Positions 24,831 through 63,447 are shown, numbered from the stretch's first letter. The stretch is DNA of 64,000 nucleotides from Flabesymbios commensalis (GCA_964017125.1 OZ024912.1:63450579-63514578); one strand, 5' to 3'. The notes: generated from the letters alone by a model not told the origin. Numbers and translations are program-made.

Positions 24831-27220
24831 TGTGACATATGAGCCTCACTAAAGTCTAAATAATTACTTTCAGTAGAGCGATTTGATAATATTTTAGGAA
24901 TCGTGAACAGCCACCTGGTGAATTTATATCATGAGTCTCAGAGCCATCTGGTGAATAAAATGTGAGGGCCAAGCCTTCGCTAGCTCAAAGTCACGTGGTG
25001 AGTTTCTTTGGTGTAGCCCTACTCTAGATAAGAGCAAATTCCATTTCATTAATAATGATACAGTGTTTGAGGTATATAAATGTTTAAAGTACTAGCTCAA
25101 AACAACACACTACCCATTTGAATGATTTACACGGAGTGTTATATTTTATATATTTGATCATATTAAATTGTTTAATCGCGTTTAATTTTTAAGTTTAAGT
25201 TGTTTATCCCATGCACGCACAGACTATATGGCTTACTGCATGACTAATAGCAATAGATTTACAATCTTTGTGCATACATATAAACAAGTGCATTTTTGAC
25301 GCGTAACATAGCGTGGTAACATATATAAAACATGAACAGTAACGCAATAAAGTGATAAAAAAATAATTAAAAGAACTCTGATATATATAAACAAAAAATG
25401 ACTAAAATATAGGAATTTAGCGAGTTTTCATAACACAGATGGTAATGTAATAGCGTGTAATAGCGAGGTACCACAAACATGTCTGATGTGACGTGTGTTC
25501 TCTGAGTTTGTCTAAAAGAGAGATAAGGACAGAATGATACTGTTGATATAGTGCCGATAGATCTTTCTCTCTTTTATTAGATCCGAATTAAGAATATCTG
25601 AATGAAAGGATTCATAATCAATTTTGTTTATTTTTCGAAACGATAATTTTTCCTTGTTCCATTTCGTTTTACAACATTTAATTTCCGATATGACTGCAAG
25701 ATGGTCTGAGATACATGCCGCGAAAAACTGATTTGATAGAATTAGAAATGCGTTTGGTGATTAACAGACCCAAGCAAGGACCATGGACGTGAGTTGGAAA
25801 ATTATCATGCTGAATTCTCCCAATATGGGGCCTATATACATGTACCGTTTCGAAGGCTATACAGGCAGACATCAAAACCACTGAACGAATTGTTTTCGAG
25901 ACGTGCAGACATCGCTTCGAACGTTTTAATTGTAAAAGTAAGCAGATACTGCCTTTTGGCTTTGCAGAGAAGTACATGTGATTTTGTAGAACCAACCATG
26001 TTAATTACTATGTTGTATATACAAAATTTTAATGGCAAATAAATCAGTAATGATTTTAATTATGTCAATAAAATATCTATCTATTAATAAAAAGGTTTTT
26101 GCTTTTATCTCGAATACACCAAAAAAGACACTCACCACGTGACTCTGAGGTAGCGATGTCATTGGCTACACATTGTATTCACCAGATGGCTCTAAATAGA
26201 GTCAGTATATATATTCACCAGGTGGCTGTTCACGATTCCTATTACCAAATCGCTCCGCTAGTTAGGCGGCATAGAAGAAAAACATTTTTACAGCATTTAT
26301 ACAACGCCTGGCCCAACATTGTATAACTGCTATGCAAATGAGTTTACTGGAAACGATCTTGCATTTCTGGATAAAAGCACAGAAAATGTGCACAACTGTC
26401 GGCGAGCAAACAAATATCAATTTATGACATAGATGGTTTTTATTCCTATGCAAAAATCCAATGAGTCCGCCAAAATTTGAAATGGTCGCCAGCAGCCATC
26501 TTTAACTATTGAAATAGTATAGCCCTAGAATCTTATATAATCACTAATCTATGACTAATTTTAATACACTGATTGCGTTGGAATGATTATATTTACGTTT
26601 CAAGGTCATTTTTAACCACTAAGATGGCTGCCAATGTCGACATGACTTTTTTTAATTTTTGCCAGTTACTATTGTTAATTGTTATATCCCGAAATCAGAG
26701 GTCCATAATTAGATTAAATACTCTCAAATTCTAAAACTTAATAAGCACGATTGAGAATCACCTTGGTTGTCAAGTTGTTGCAATGGAAAAATACAAAAAA
26801 TGCATAAAATACCCCAATCCCGGCTTTTTCTTCTCACTTCCAACATTTGCTGAATGATTATCACATTTGTGATGGCAATGATTTTGTTTGTTAAAAGCGA
26901 AACAAATTTATAATATATTTCTACTGAAATATTAATTTTAGAATAATTTGGTTTTGTGGTTGATATGCAGTATAGGTCTATATGTTTATGTTTATGTAAT
27001 TGAATGAAGGAAGATTGTGATACTACCTGTAGGGTGTAGACGTGTTTGTCAAGCTCTTGCTATTTTGATCGTTTATGCTAGAATAGAGCGCGAAATGTTT
27101 AAAGTTTTTATATCATTTTGACTGTGAATATATATAGATCAAGCTGATAACAACAGTTATCCCGGAACATATACATAAAAGTTAATATATGTGGATTATA
27201 TATTTTATTATAGAGTGTAC
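24831..27220. other. Noncoding stretch with a degraded MITE
   Basis: No gene was recognised. Near 26285-26355 a half-copy of the CCCAGCAAACA-type MITE remains (GGCCCAACATTGTATAA ending in GAGTTTACTGGA). Confidence 0.4.
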
Positions 27221-27407
27221 TATATAGGTCAGGTCAGCTAGTTACCTGTGTTTCACACCTTTACCTGCAAGCTGGACTTACTGTACATACCCTCTAGTAC
27301 TGAACTCTCACCTGGTGCTGGAAAGGTGTCAATACATCACTAACTGTACTGTACAGAACAACGTGTGATAACACTCTTTATATATATATACTACATCATA
27401 TCAAGAT

Positions 27408-29057
27408 ATGGCTGAACCTGCTATGTACAGTTTTCCTGCGATTACACGACAAGAGAAAAGAAAACAACGACAAAAAAAGCAAGAGAAAATGTGGAAACAA
27501 CCTGAAACTCTACATCTGGATATGATATGCCACACCAGCGACATTGACAACTCTGGCGTGCTGGAGTACGAGGATCAGCTGTGTGACTTACAGTTTGTCA
27601 CCCACAACCTTGCTGCTTGGAAGGACGTCTGTTTACAGCACTACGCTCAGAAGTATGAGGCTGGTGACATCACATCTTTCCCGTCTGTGTCTGCGATCTC
27701 AGACGGATCCCAGCTGAAAGTTGCTGGCTCTATTGTCATCAATTACTACTCGACAGGAGTAGTGTTAGTGCAAGGCAACCAAGTCCATGATTGGAAAGAT
27801 CGTGACTTTCCAATTTTGAAAGCTGGTGTTAAAGAATGGGTTGATGAGGCTAATAAGTCTGTGATTGAGATGACGGAGTTAAGGAATAATTCAACCTTGA
27901 ATGTTACGCGAAATGTCACAGCTGCTCAACAAGCATCATCCCCCGCCTCTGTGACAACCAACACACCAACTATACCCAAAGCAAAAGCTACTCCAAAGAG
28001 GAAGAAATCAGTTATGCCCAAGATCAATCCTGCAAAGCCTATGGATAGTTCAACTCCATGTCATAAGCCTGTAAGCGCAAAGCCATCACCACTTCTCTCA
28101 CCTGTTGTAAAACACGACGTTCACAGCCAGCAAAGTGATGAACTGTCGCAAATTAGTACATTGGAGTCTTTAGCGATCAACACTACCGAGGATATGCCAC
28201 ACCAATCGCCTGTCAACACCTCTGGTAGAGCGACAAAGCTACAACATGTACAGTGCCTAGGTGATTCGTCGTTAGATTTGTTAAACGCTGACAGTGTAAC
28301 TACCAATAACACAGTGCATGAATACAACAGTGACGCTTCTTCTCTCCGTGTGACACCAAACTGTGAACATTGTAAAAATCTACAAGACTATATTACCATC
28401 TGCGAAGAGGCTGCAAACACACTACGCGAAGAATTAGCGCAACTGAAACAACAAGCAAGTTCAACACGACCACCTGCCACACCGACACGACCACCGGCCA
28501 CACTACCAAAAACAAAAGAGCGCATCAAGAAAACCCCAAAGCCTAAGATCTCATTCGTCGGTGATTCTAATGCCCGGAATCTATATAGACACTTGGATAG
28601 CACTAAAACAGACAATGCAGTGTGGGTTAATGCCGGCTGCAAGATAGAAGATGTGAACTCACGGGTGCACAATATGATTAAAGACAATGACGTTGGTGTT
28701 ATACACCTTGGTACAAATGATGCCCTTAGCACCAAATCAGATAATGACTGTCTTGCCGACTGTAGTGACGCCATGGATTCTATCTTGGATTACTCAGTGC
28801 AGACGCCTCTCATTGTTTGCTCCGTGCCACCAACACGCAGCCAGAGAGGACAACGACGTGTCACAATGATTAACACCCTGCTCAAGTATAAATGTGACAT
28901 GAACAATAGACTACTGTTTGTTGACACCGGATTAACCTTAAGTGATATTGGCAACGACGGGGTCCATCTGACTGACTCTGGTAAAGGAAAGCTTGCCAGG
29001 CGTATTCAATGTGAAAGCTTGGATTTTTACCGCAATATAAGCAGCCGACACATGTGA
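27408..29057 (+). CDS. LINE ORF1 protein with SGNH-esterase-like domain
   Basis: 549 residues with no internal stop. Residues ~1-30 are strongly basic. Residues ~105-145 carry a block (YYSTGVVLVQG, then DFPILKAGVKEW) that I associate with LINE ORF1 proteins of this type. A Pro/Thr/Ser-rich linker and a short Cys-containing, coil-like stretch (CEHCKNLQDY to EELAQLKQ, ~325-350) follow. The C-terminal ~170 residues are SGNH/GDSL-hydrolase-like: FVGDSNAR (block I, ~383), IHLGTND (block III, ~430) and DGVHLTDSGKGKL (block V, ~516, with the Asp and His). In CR1-type elements this domain is thought to aid membrane or RNP interactions; the substrate is unknown. The start at 27408 is the first ATG of the open frame. 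The last two codons are ATG TGA and abut ORF2. Confidence 0.88.
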   Translation: MAEPAMYSFPAITRQEKRKQRQKKQEKMWKQPETLHLDMICHTSDIDNSGVLEYEDQLCDLQFVTHNLAAWKDVCLQHYAQKYEAGDITSFPSVSAISDGSQLKVAGSIVINYYSTGVVLVQGNQVHDWKDRDFPILKAGVKEWVDEANKSVIEMTELRNNSTLNVTRNVTAAQQASSPASVTTNTPTIPKAKATPKRKKSVMPKINPAKPMDSSTPCHKPVSAKPSPLLSPVVKHDVHSQQSDELSQISTLESLAINTTEDMPHQSPVNTSGRATKLQHVQCLGDSSLDLLNADSVTTNNTVHEYNSDASSLRVTPNCEHCKNLQDYITICEEAANTLREELAQLKQQASSTRPPATPTRPPATLPKTKERIKKTPKPKISFVGDSNARNLYRHLDSTKTDNAVWVNAGCKIEDVNSRVHNMIKDNDVGVIHLGTNDALSTKSDNDCLADCSDAMDSILDYSVQTPLIVCSVPPTRSQRGQRRVTMINTLLKYKCDMNNRLLFVDTGLTLSDIGNDGVHLTDSGKGKLARRIQCESLDFYRNISSRHM

Positions 29058-30283
29058 GTACAATTTCTAGTACAATTGCAGACATTAATCATTCTTTTGA
29101 TAATCGTACTTCATCTACTATTCAACGAGTAGCGAATTGCGACTCAATTTCAATAACTTCTGATAAAGATCATCACAAAATACCCAGTGTTTTAGTTAGC
29201 TCAACAAATTTTTTTCCATATTTCAAAAAAGGCTTACGAGTGGCTTGTCACAATATAAATAGATTAATAAACAAACTTGACCAATTAAAATTATTTTTAG
29301 TCAACGATTGTCCATCACTTGATGTATACTGTCTTAGTGAGACATTCTTAACGGAAACAATTAATGATTCATATCTCTGTATTGATGGCTACACGTTTGT
29401 TAGGAAAGATAGGTTAAACAAAAAAGGAGGTGGTTTAATAATGTATGTCCGCGAAGGCATCTCATACAAACATAGAGAGGACTTAGAAGGACCTATTGAA
29501 ACTATATGTATTGAAATCAAATATTCAAATAGATCTATTTTACTGACTTCAGTCTATCGCCCACCAAATAATGATAGTGATTCTATACAACATTGGTTAT
29601 CTTATATGGAGGAATCTATGTATAAAATTTATTACGAAAATAAACCAACGATATTAATGGGAGATATTAACATTGATATCATGTCGGACAAAAAAGATAA
29701 ACTTCAAGAATCTTGGATCAGCCTTACAACCAATATACAGTTAAACCAGATAATTAAAGAGCCCACGAGAGTAACAAACACCAGTGAAACTCTTATAGAC
29801 CACATTTACGTCTCTGATGATCTCCCCGTTTTATACAGCTCTCCTATTAAGTATAGTATTAGTGATCATTTCCCTGTATTTGCTGTTTTCAAAATGACGA
29901 ATATTGATTATAGCAAAAATGATGGTCGCCATAAAATCATAGCGTATCGAAAATACAATAACTTCAATTCTGCAACATTTTTGTCGGACTTACAAAACGC
30001 CCCCTGGTTAACTATCGGTGCTGAAAACATTTCAATAGATCAATATCTTCAAAGTTTTATTTCTACTTTTACTAAAATAATAGACAAACATTTACCACTG
30101 GTCACCAAACGTATAAAACGACCAAAACAACCAGAGTGGATAACAAATAACATCTTACTAGCTATTAACAAGCGAGAAAATGCAAAGAAAAACAAAGATG
30201 AACACAATTATAAGTATTGGAGAAATGAAGTCACAAAGTTAATACGAGATGCAAAGAAAGAATATTATTCGGAATCAATTTAA
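29054..30283 (+). CDS. LINE ORF2, endonuclease part
   Basis: An apurinic-like endonuclease (EEP fold) that nicks target DNA to prime reverse transcription. Visible catalytic blocks are CHNINRL (Asn), LSETFL (Glu), VYRPPN, MGDINIDI (Asp and Asn), IDHIYVS (Asp) and ISDHFPV (Asp-His), so the nuclease looks competent. The frame is open from 29015, yet no ATG occurs before LIMYVREG, inside the domain. The likeliest start is near the GTG at 29054, which overlaps ORF1's ATG-TGA end and suggests termination-reinitiation. The frame stops at a TAA (30281-30283). RT sequence continues in the same frame immediately after. Confidence 0.88.
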   Translation: MSTISSTIADINHSFDNRTSSTIQRVANCDSISITSDKDHHKIPSVLVSSTNFFPYFKKGLRVACHNINRLINKLDQLKLFLVNDCPSLDVYCLSETFLTETINDSYLCIDGYTFVRKDRLNKKGGGLIMYVREGISYKHREDLEGPIETICIEIKYSNRSILLTSVYRPPNNDSDSIQHWLSYMEESMYKIYYENKPTILMGDINIDIMSDKKDKLQESWISLTTNIQLNQIIKEPTRVTNTSETLIDHIYVSDDLPVLYSSPIKYSISDHFPVFAVFKMTNIDYSKNDGRHKIIAYRKYNNFNSATFLSDLQNAPWLTIGAENISIDQYLQSFISTFTKIIDKHLPLVTKRIKRPKQPEWITNNILLAINKRENAKKNKDEHNYKYWRNEVTKLIRDAKKEYYSESI

Positions 30284-32077
30284 CTCTACAAGAACGACCC
30301 GAAAAAATTGTCTAAGGTATTTAATGAACTTAGCAACAAATCAAACTTTTCTAACAACATTAAAACAATAACTTATGAAAACAAAACATTTACAGATGAT
30401 GCTGATATAGCAAATACTTTTAACAAGTACTTTACTAGTGTGTCTGAAAAATATCTAAATAAAGAAAAAAGTCTATCACCAAATCTGAAGAAACTGGAGG
30501 CTTTTATTTCAACGAAACTACCAAAAGGAAATATTTTTAATATACCATACATAACAGAGGATTTTGTTTATAAATTTTTGATCAGCCTTGATAATAATAA
30601 AGCGACAGGAATTGATAATATATCATCAAAGATTATTAAAATATCAGCCCCAGTAATTGCGAAACAATTAACAGACATTTGTAATCACAGTATCCGTAAC
30701 AGCTGTTTTCCGTCGATCTGGAAAAAGGCAAGAGTTACACCACTTCACAAGAGAAACTCAACCGACGACCCAGAAAACTACAGACCTATATCTATTTTGC
30801 CCCTTTTGTCTAAAGTTCTTGAAAAACATGTACACAACTCATTGTACGAATTTTTTCTGGTGAATAATCTTTTATCCCCTCGACAATCAGGTTTTCGGAC
30901 CAAACATTCTTGTGAAACAGCACTCACTGAAATGACTGATAATTGGCTTAGTGCCATGTACAACAATGAATATTGCGGAGTTCTTTTTCTAGATTTATGC
31001 AAAGCTTTCGATCTAGTAGATCACACTATTCTACTTAAAAAACTAAAATTATATCAACTCGGTGAACAATCCCTTTTTTGGTTTCAATCCTACCTTTCTG
31101 ATAGAAAACAGTCTGTTAAAATTAATGCGACATATTCAAGCGAAATATGCAACACACATGGCGTTCCACAAAGCTCTATATTGGGTCCCTTACTTTTCTT
31201 AATTTATATTAACGACCTTCCATTAGAAAATGCATCTGGTAAAACATCATTATTTGCAGATGATTCAACAATCACTGTCCGTGGCAAAGAAATACAATTT
31301 GTCAAGGAACATTTATCTAATGAAGCAGTAAGTACGAACAACTGGTGCTATGAAAATGGCATGGCTTTAAGCTTTGAAAAAACCAAAGCCATGTTAATTC
31401 TATCAAAAGCAAAAGAATCACGTTTAGCTGAAAATGAAATGGACATCAACATAAATATCAACGGCACACAAATAGAAAATACCAAACAAGAAAAACTCCT
31501 AGGTGTGGTTATCGATAATAACTTAACGTGGCATAGTCAATCAAAAAAAGTTAAACAAACAATTGCTTTCAAGCTGTCTATTTTCAGGAAAATAAGACAT
31601 TATTTACCTACAAAGACGCGTATTTTGTATTATAACTACTATATAAAACCACACCTACAATATTGCTGCACTATATGGGGACAATGCAACAAAACCGACA
31701 TATATTCAATAATAAAATTGCAAAAACAAGCCGCGCGCCTTATTTTGGATGCAGATAAGTATTCCCCATCTAGTCCTCTATTCGATCAACTTGAATGGGA
31801 AACTTTTGATAAAATTGTTCAGGAAAAACAGGCCACAATGGTATTTAAAGCTCTAAACAACCTTACCCCTGATTATATATCTAATTTATTTAAAGCAACA
31901 TGCACAAACACAAATCATTCTTTAAGATCAAAGACAAGCAATAAGCTCCATGTATCAGCAGCTCATCACAAAAGCCTGAGGTTTAATGGTCCAAAAATAT
32001 GGAATTCTTTATCCGACAAAGCACACAAAGCAACAACATTAAAAGAATTCGTACGCGAATACAAAAAACGGAAATAA
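30284..32077 (+). CDS. LINE ORF2, reverse transcriptase part
   Basis: About 597 codons in the same frame as the endonuclease part. RT blocks in order are NNKATGIDNIS, YRPISILPLLSKVLEK, QSGFRTKHSCETAL, FLDLCKAFDLVDH (first catalytic Asp), HGVPQSSILGPLLFLIYIND and FADDST (Asp pair). The C-terminal domain reads LLGVVIDNNLTW and continues to FNGPKIWNSLSD. Everything but the single TAA at 30281-30283 is open, so this copy has lost a continuous endonuclease-RT protein by one base change. The normal end is TAA at 32075-32077. Confidence 0.9.
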   Translation, partial: LYKNDPKKLSKVFNELSNKSNFSNNIKTITYENKTFTDDADIANTFNKYFTSVSEKYLNKEKSLSPNLKKLEAFISTKLPKGNIFNIPYITEDFVYKFLISLDNNKATGIDNISSKIIKISAPVIAKQLTDICNHSIRNSCFPSIWKKARVTPLHKRNSTDDPENYRPISILPLLSKVLEKHVHNSLYEFFLVNNLLSPRQSGFRTKHSCETALTEMTDNWLSAMYNNEYCGVLFLDLCKAFDLVDHTILLKKLKLYQLGEQSLFWFQSYLSDRKQSVKINATYSSEICNTHGVPQSSILGPLLFLIYINDLPLENASGKTSLFADDSTITVRGKEIQFVKEHLSNEAVSTNNWCYENGMALSFEKTKAMLILSKAKESRLAENEMDINININGTQIENTKQEKLLGVVIDNNLTWHSQSKKVKQTIAFKLSIFRKIRHYLPTKTRILYYNYYIKPHLQYCCTIWGQCNKTDIYSIIKLQKQAARLILDADKYSPSSPLFDQLEWETFDKIVQEKQATMVFKALNNLTPDYISNLFKATCTNTNHSLRSKTSNKLHVSAAHHKSLRFNGPKIWNSLSDKAHKATTLKEFVREYKKRK

Positions 32078-32199
32078 AAATAGTTAGAGTATAAATAACA
32101 GATTTGTAATAATTGTGTTTGAAAGTAAATATATGTTGTCTGCAATTGTGCTTTAATTGTACTCCCTAATGTAATTTATGTATGTGTGTTTGTAGTTGT

Positions 32200-32202
<3 letters not shown>

Positions 32203-32243
<41 letters not shown>

Positions 32244-32285
32244 TGTATATACTGTATATATATATATATATATATATATATTTCA
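32203..32285. repeat. Poly-T and TA simple repeats in the LINE 3' UTR
   Basis: An uninterrupted run of about 36 T is followed, after a short spacer, by about 15 TA dinucleotides. Both lie inside the LINE 3' UTR. Lengths in such runs are error-prone in assemblies. Confidence 0.85.
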
Positions 32286-32974
32286 ATACTAGATATTATT
32301 TTATAAGTCAAGTAATAGTATGAGGTTAAGTACTATTATGAGTTATATAAAGATACCTCAATATATATGAAAAAAAAAAAATGTCCATGTTTATATTATT
32401 TGTATCAATTATTTCAATATATACACTTCAATCATGTAAATTGTTTACTTCAAATGATGACTTCTCATGTAAATGTTTGTAAAATTATATGTTTCTCCCA
32501 GATATATTGTCAGATTTACCATGTACACGAATTTAAATATATGTTATTATTACTGTTTTATATTATATAAGTAAATGGATGATACGAGTTATCTAGATAT
32601 CATTATATTATTTAAATAGATGTATATCAATGTATGTTTTTTAATGTTTATGTATGAGGGCCCCACGGCGGATGAGCTATGCTCAGTGGGTTGGTACATA
32701 CATGCATGTATGTTTTTAATTTTTATTGATTTTGTACGTTGTTGTATATACCTGTACCCTCGGTAAATAAAGTCTTTATTATTATTATTATTATAATGGC
32801 ACGATGATGCCTTTCAAATTTATTTAAAACAATAGACCGCTTTCCGCCAATACATTTATCAGCTCTTACACGATAGTTAAATAGTATTGTGATATTAAGA
32901 TATATTATTTTTGAATACAAATATATCATTAACCACGTGTATTCATAACATACCATAAAATTTTAAATTTTAAC

Positions 32975-33055
32975 AGAGAGGGACGTGGCACAATGGTTAG
33001 TGCGCAGGGTGATGGTCACGGTGGGAATGACCTTGGGTGGGTGGCGCCATGCAGG
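32975..33055 (+). mobile_element. tRNA-like SINE head fragment
   Basis: GGGACGTGGCACAATGGTTA followed by GTGCGC resembles a tRNA 5' half with an A box. About 32 bp later GGTGGGAATGACC occupies the B-box position but is degenerate. Probably a truncated tRNA-derived SINE just after the LINE. Confidence 0.35.
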
Positions 33056-33783
33056 CACCTGTACTTACATAATCGTAAATTAGCTATCACGTACGTAACA
33101 TGTTGGTCTCTTCGGGTCGGAATAATATTTAGTTATCATGTACGTACATGGTAATGTCACATACGTGAATAAATAATAGCCAATTAGCTATTACATTCGT
33201 GGGTATATGCGGAATTATCACTTATATATGCGTGAAAAATCATAATTGAAATCTGGCTTCCAGGGCGCAATACCAACTTGGTGTAAGTATGTTGTAAGTT
33301 TTAAATATAAATACATTATTATAGAATTCGTGAAATAGCTTTTTTATCTCCACTAGTTTCGGGGATTTCTGCACATCAGGTAAAACGGTTACGTTGTATA
33401 TGCCTTTATTTATTTTTGCTTTAAGAAATCGGGCATACAAAACTGCTCTTGCTGTTGCTTTTATTCAATGCGAGTGTAACATTAACAACATCAACATTAA
33501 TATCAGCATATGTAAATCTAAAACATTTTATCCATCACTAATATATTCATACAAACATTTGTTATTTAACGTTGGCTTAAGATAATTATATAAATTGGGA
33601 TGTGGATAATCTAGACATAATGTAGAGATGCCAACCATTAAAGCAGATGACACATCGACCAACAAAAAATCTATTTAACATGCTTAATTGTACAGATAAA
33701 CCAAAACAGATGTATAACTTCTTCAGTGTCCAAACTCTCACATTGTAGTCCCTATTCATACACGAGACTTTCTAGCAAAAATG

Positions 33784-60845
<27,062 letters not shown>

Positions 60846-61149
60846 CTGTAAAACAGAAAACAAACTGATTAAGTAAAAACTAATATAAAAACTATATTAA
60901 TATAATATTACAATTATATTATTAAAACATGTGTGTTTTACTGCTTCAGTTTACGAGGCGAAATAACTCAAAGACAAAACACATAGAATGTCACAAACAA
61001 TAATAATTAATTGTACTTGGGATTGTTATAATTATTTTGCTATAATCCTAATTTGTGTTAGTATTATGGAGAAATTGCTGGATTTTCAAAAAAATTGGAT
61101 TGGCTGTTGCAAATTCATTTTGAATATTCTCATATCTTTTTCACTTCTA

Positions 61150-61850
61150 CCTCTCAGGTGGTAAACAGAACATGAAACTAGTAGATTTTTTATCCAGTGC
61201 AGCAAAGACAAATAACTTCAGAACGTGTCTTCTTGGATGTCATGAAGGAAGTTAAAACTAAACCCTTACCCGGTAAAGAACCATTTTTTATTAATTTGGA
61301 TCAAAAGTGCAATTTTTGAAATGTTTTCCTACAAGATTGTTGGCACAAGAAGTAACTCCTTCTTCATCTGCTAGAAATGCTGGCATAGTTTTTGGCAGTG
61401 CTTTACATTTTAAGAGTCATTTATCTGGTATATATCGCGCTTCCTACTGTCATATACGTGACATGTGTAGAATGAGCCGCTTTTAAACATCATCTGTTGC
61501 TAAAAGAATAATTGCAACTTCGTTGATAGGTAGCAAGCAGGACTATTCTATTTCTGTACTGTTCAACGTTACTATAAAGGAAATATCAAAGCTGCAGGGT
61601 ATACACAACTTTTTGGTGTGGGTTGGAATGAAATTCCTTTAGAAATTAGCAAATTATTGTCCGGAATAAATTGAAAACTATTTTTTGATCAGGCTTTCTC
61701 GATTTTGATCCTCGGTCGGCCCAGACAACAAACACAAACAGCTTAGGACTATGAGTCGGATTACGATTATGTTTGTCGTGCCTCTGATCTGGGATCACCG
61801 AGGATTTAGGCGCTGTAGAAGTTTATTTATTTATTATCAGTATTACAACG
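61150..61850 (+). mobile_element. LINE ORF2 C-terminal fragment and 3' end, CR1/L2-like
   Basis: SSSARNAGIVFGSALHFKSH then YRASYCHIRDMCRM is the post-RT domain. The end CGAGGATTTAGGCGCTGTAG then (TTTA)n matches the 3' end style of 47870-48510. It has several breaks and is antisense to the host gene. Confidence 0.8.
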
Positions 61851-62069
61851 AAGCATGTCATTTTTTTATGATCTAATGGTCATATAGACATAATCTGCAG
61901 AAAAACCGGGGCTATGCTATTAGAAAAAGAGCTAAGCACAAGATCGTGCTCACAGAAAATGTACGATCGCAAATCCAGTGGGGGGGGGGAGTACAATCAA
62001 AGACTTTTTGGCTGAAGAACTCCCATCTGCACACCGTATATTCTTGCTCCAGATTCGTCACTTCAGACA

Positions 62070-62240
62070 GTTCATTTCACGACAGCCCATGAAGGCACAT
62101 GCAGGCTAAACCATGCCAGGCTAACCTCCTGAGAATGGTACGTGAGATGAATGAGATGACACTGCCATCCAGACATATAATTTAAAATTGGAGCCCTTGC
62201 GGTCTGTGGCCGAGCACGCTACCCTCGGTCACGAAGGCCA
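62070..62240 (-). mobile_element. tRNA-derived SINE, copy 2
   Basis: It aligns along its length with the SINE at 20563-20754: CCTCGGTCACGAAGGC head, GGTCTGTGGCCGAGCACGCT, GAGATGACACTG and CTCCTGAG in the same order. Its A box is more degraded. Confidence 0.8.
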
Positions 62241-62689
62241 ATGTTGAATCTTTGCGAGTGAGCGGGGAGAACAATTTGTTTCCTTGGGGTGGCTTAACGA
62301 GTATAATTTATATGATCCAATAGCCTGCATGGTGGCCAAAAGACAAAATTTCACAGTGGAGGTGAATTTTTGTCACCACACGGAAACCGTTTTCCATGGG
62401 TATAAACTATCAATAGCCATAGACTACGGTTTCCGTTGCCGGAAATTGCTGTTTCATTGATTATTATGCAAATTAAGCAGACATTGCCCAAAAGCAAGTT
62501 TTCTTCAATAACTTTTAAACTAATTATCATGGACACATTTATTTCCGGTGCACTTTTCAGATTCTGCCTCCAGGCTACAAAGCGAAGAAAAACATTGGTA
62601 CCACCATCATTAGGTGATCATTCAATACATAAGTTGCATTGCTTCATCATTTTTGCCTCATTTGCTCGGCTTCAGTTCAAGTTCACTGA

Positions 62690-62945
62690 CCAAATGTCTG
62701 TTAAATGTTGGTCCAGCGTCGCCGGTGCTGGGCAGTATCAATTCAGCCCTACAGTGAGTATTTCATGTTGGCGGTACGGGCAATATGCTTTGAACCAACG
62801 CTGAGTTACTGTTGGCCCGCCGTCTACGATGCTGGCCCACATTCAGCGTGGCGCCAAACACGACACAGTGACCAAATACTGTTCTAATGTTGGCTCAGCG
62901 TCGCAGACGGTGGGTCAACGCCTGGTGTTTGACCACCAGTACGAT
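62690..62945. mobile_element. Degraded MITE cluster
   Basis: Words of the type TGTTGGTCCAGCGTCG, CCAACGCTGAGT, TGTTGGCCCGCCGTC and TGTTGGCTCAGCGTCG recur in both orientations. They are relatives of the palindromic MITEs at 1656, 51770 and 57308. Confidence 0.5.
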
Positions 62946-63390
62946 AGAAAGCGCTGGAGAGAAATGAATATTATCCTTGCACAGACTGAGACAGACTGAG
63001 CGGACAGGGGTAAATCACTATGTCCCCATCTCTGTGTATAGAGGGAAGATATAAAAAGGTCTAAGTTTAATGAAAATACGGTTTTTCTTGAGTACAAATA
63101 TTTGTAGCTGACGATGTTTGACGTTCTTCTATTTCTCAGAGCAGTGAATAATTTATATTCTTTGTGTCAAAAATAATAATTAACAGTCACGCTTGTGGTG
63201 CACGATTTTTCTGTCCCTAAGGCTAGCTGTAGTCTCAGCTCATATTCAAGGAGATAACAAATTAGAATCTGCAGGTTTATATATTTCCCATTATATAAGT
63301 GGGGACGTCGAAAAACAATTCATAATATAAAGATATTGAAAAGAACGACAAAGCTTTTTCGGCCGGCAGAAATACCATTTTGACACTCAC

Positions 63391-63447
63391 CAAACATGAC
63401 ACAATTAACAGGTGCCGGTGTGCAACATGGAGGGGTGTGGCAGTTCT
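63391..63447 (-). CDS. Possible small extracellular exon (Cys-rich, thrombospondin-1-like edge)
   Basis: The minus strand has TACCATAG as acceptor and GTGAGT as donor around 57 bp encoding NCHTPPCCTPAPVNCVMF plus a split codon. Both boundaries are phase 1, as is common for extracellular modules. CTPAPVNCVM recalls the lead-in to thrombospondin type 1 repeats. It cannot join directly to exon 60547-60845, which needs a phase-2 partner. It may belong to another gene or be spurious. Confidence 0.28.

Larger units (their letters stand above)
27225..32794 (+). mobile_element. Nearly intact CR1/L2-type LINE
   Basis: A full-length-looking non-LTR retrotransposon of about 5.6 kb. It has a 5' leader, ORF1 (27408-29057), ORF2 (29054-32077, with one in-frame stop) and a 0.7-kb 3' UTR. 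The 3' UTR ends in AATAAAGTC followed by (TTA)n at 32776-32794, the microsatellite-type tail usual for CR1/L2 relatives. An SGNH-esterase ORF1 combined with an APE-type endonuclease and RT fits the CR1 group. The 5' boundary is a guess, since no target duplication was found. It lies about 1 kb beyond the end of the cyclase gene and points toward it. Little decay suggests a young copy. Confidence 0.9.
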
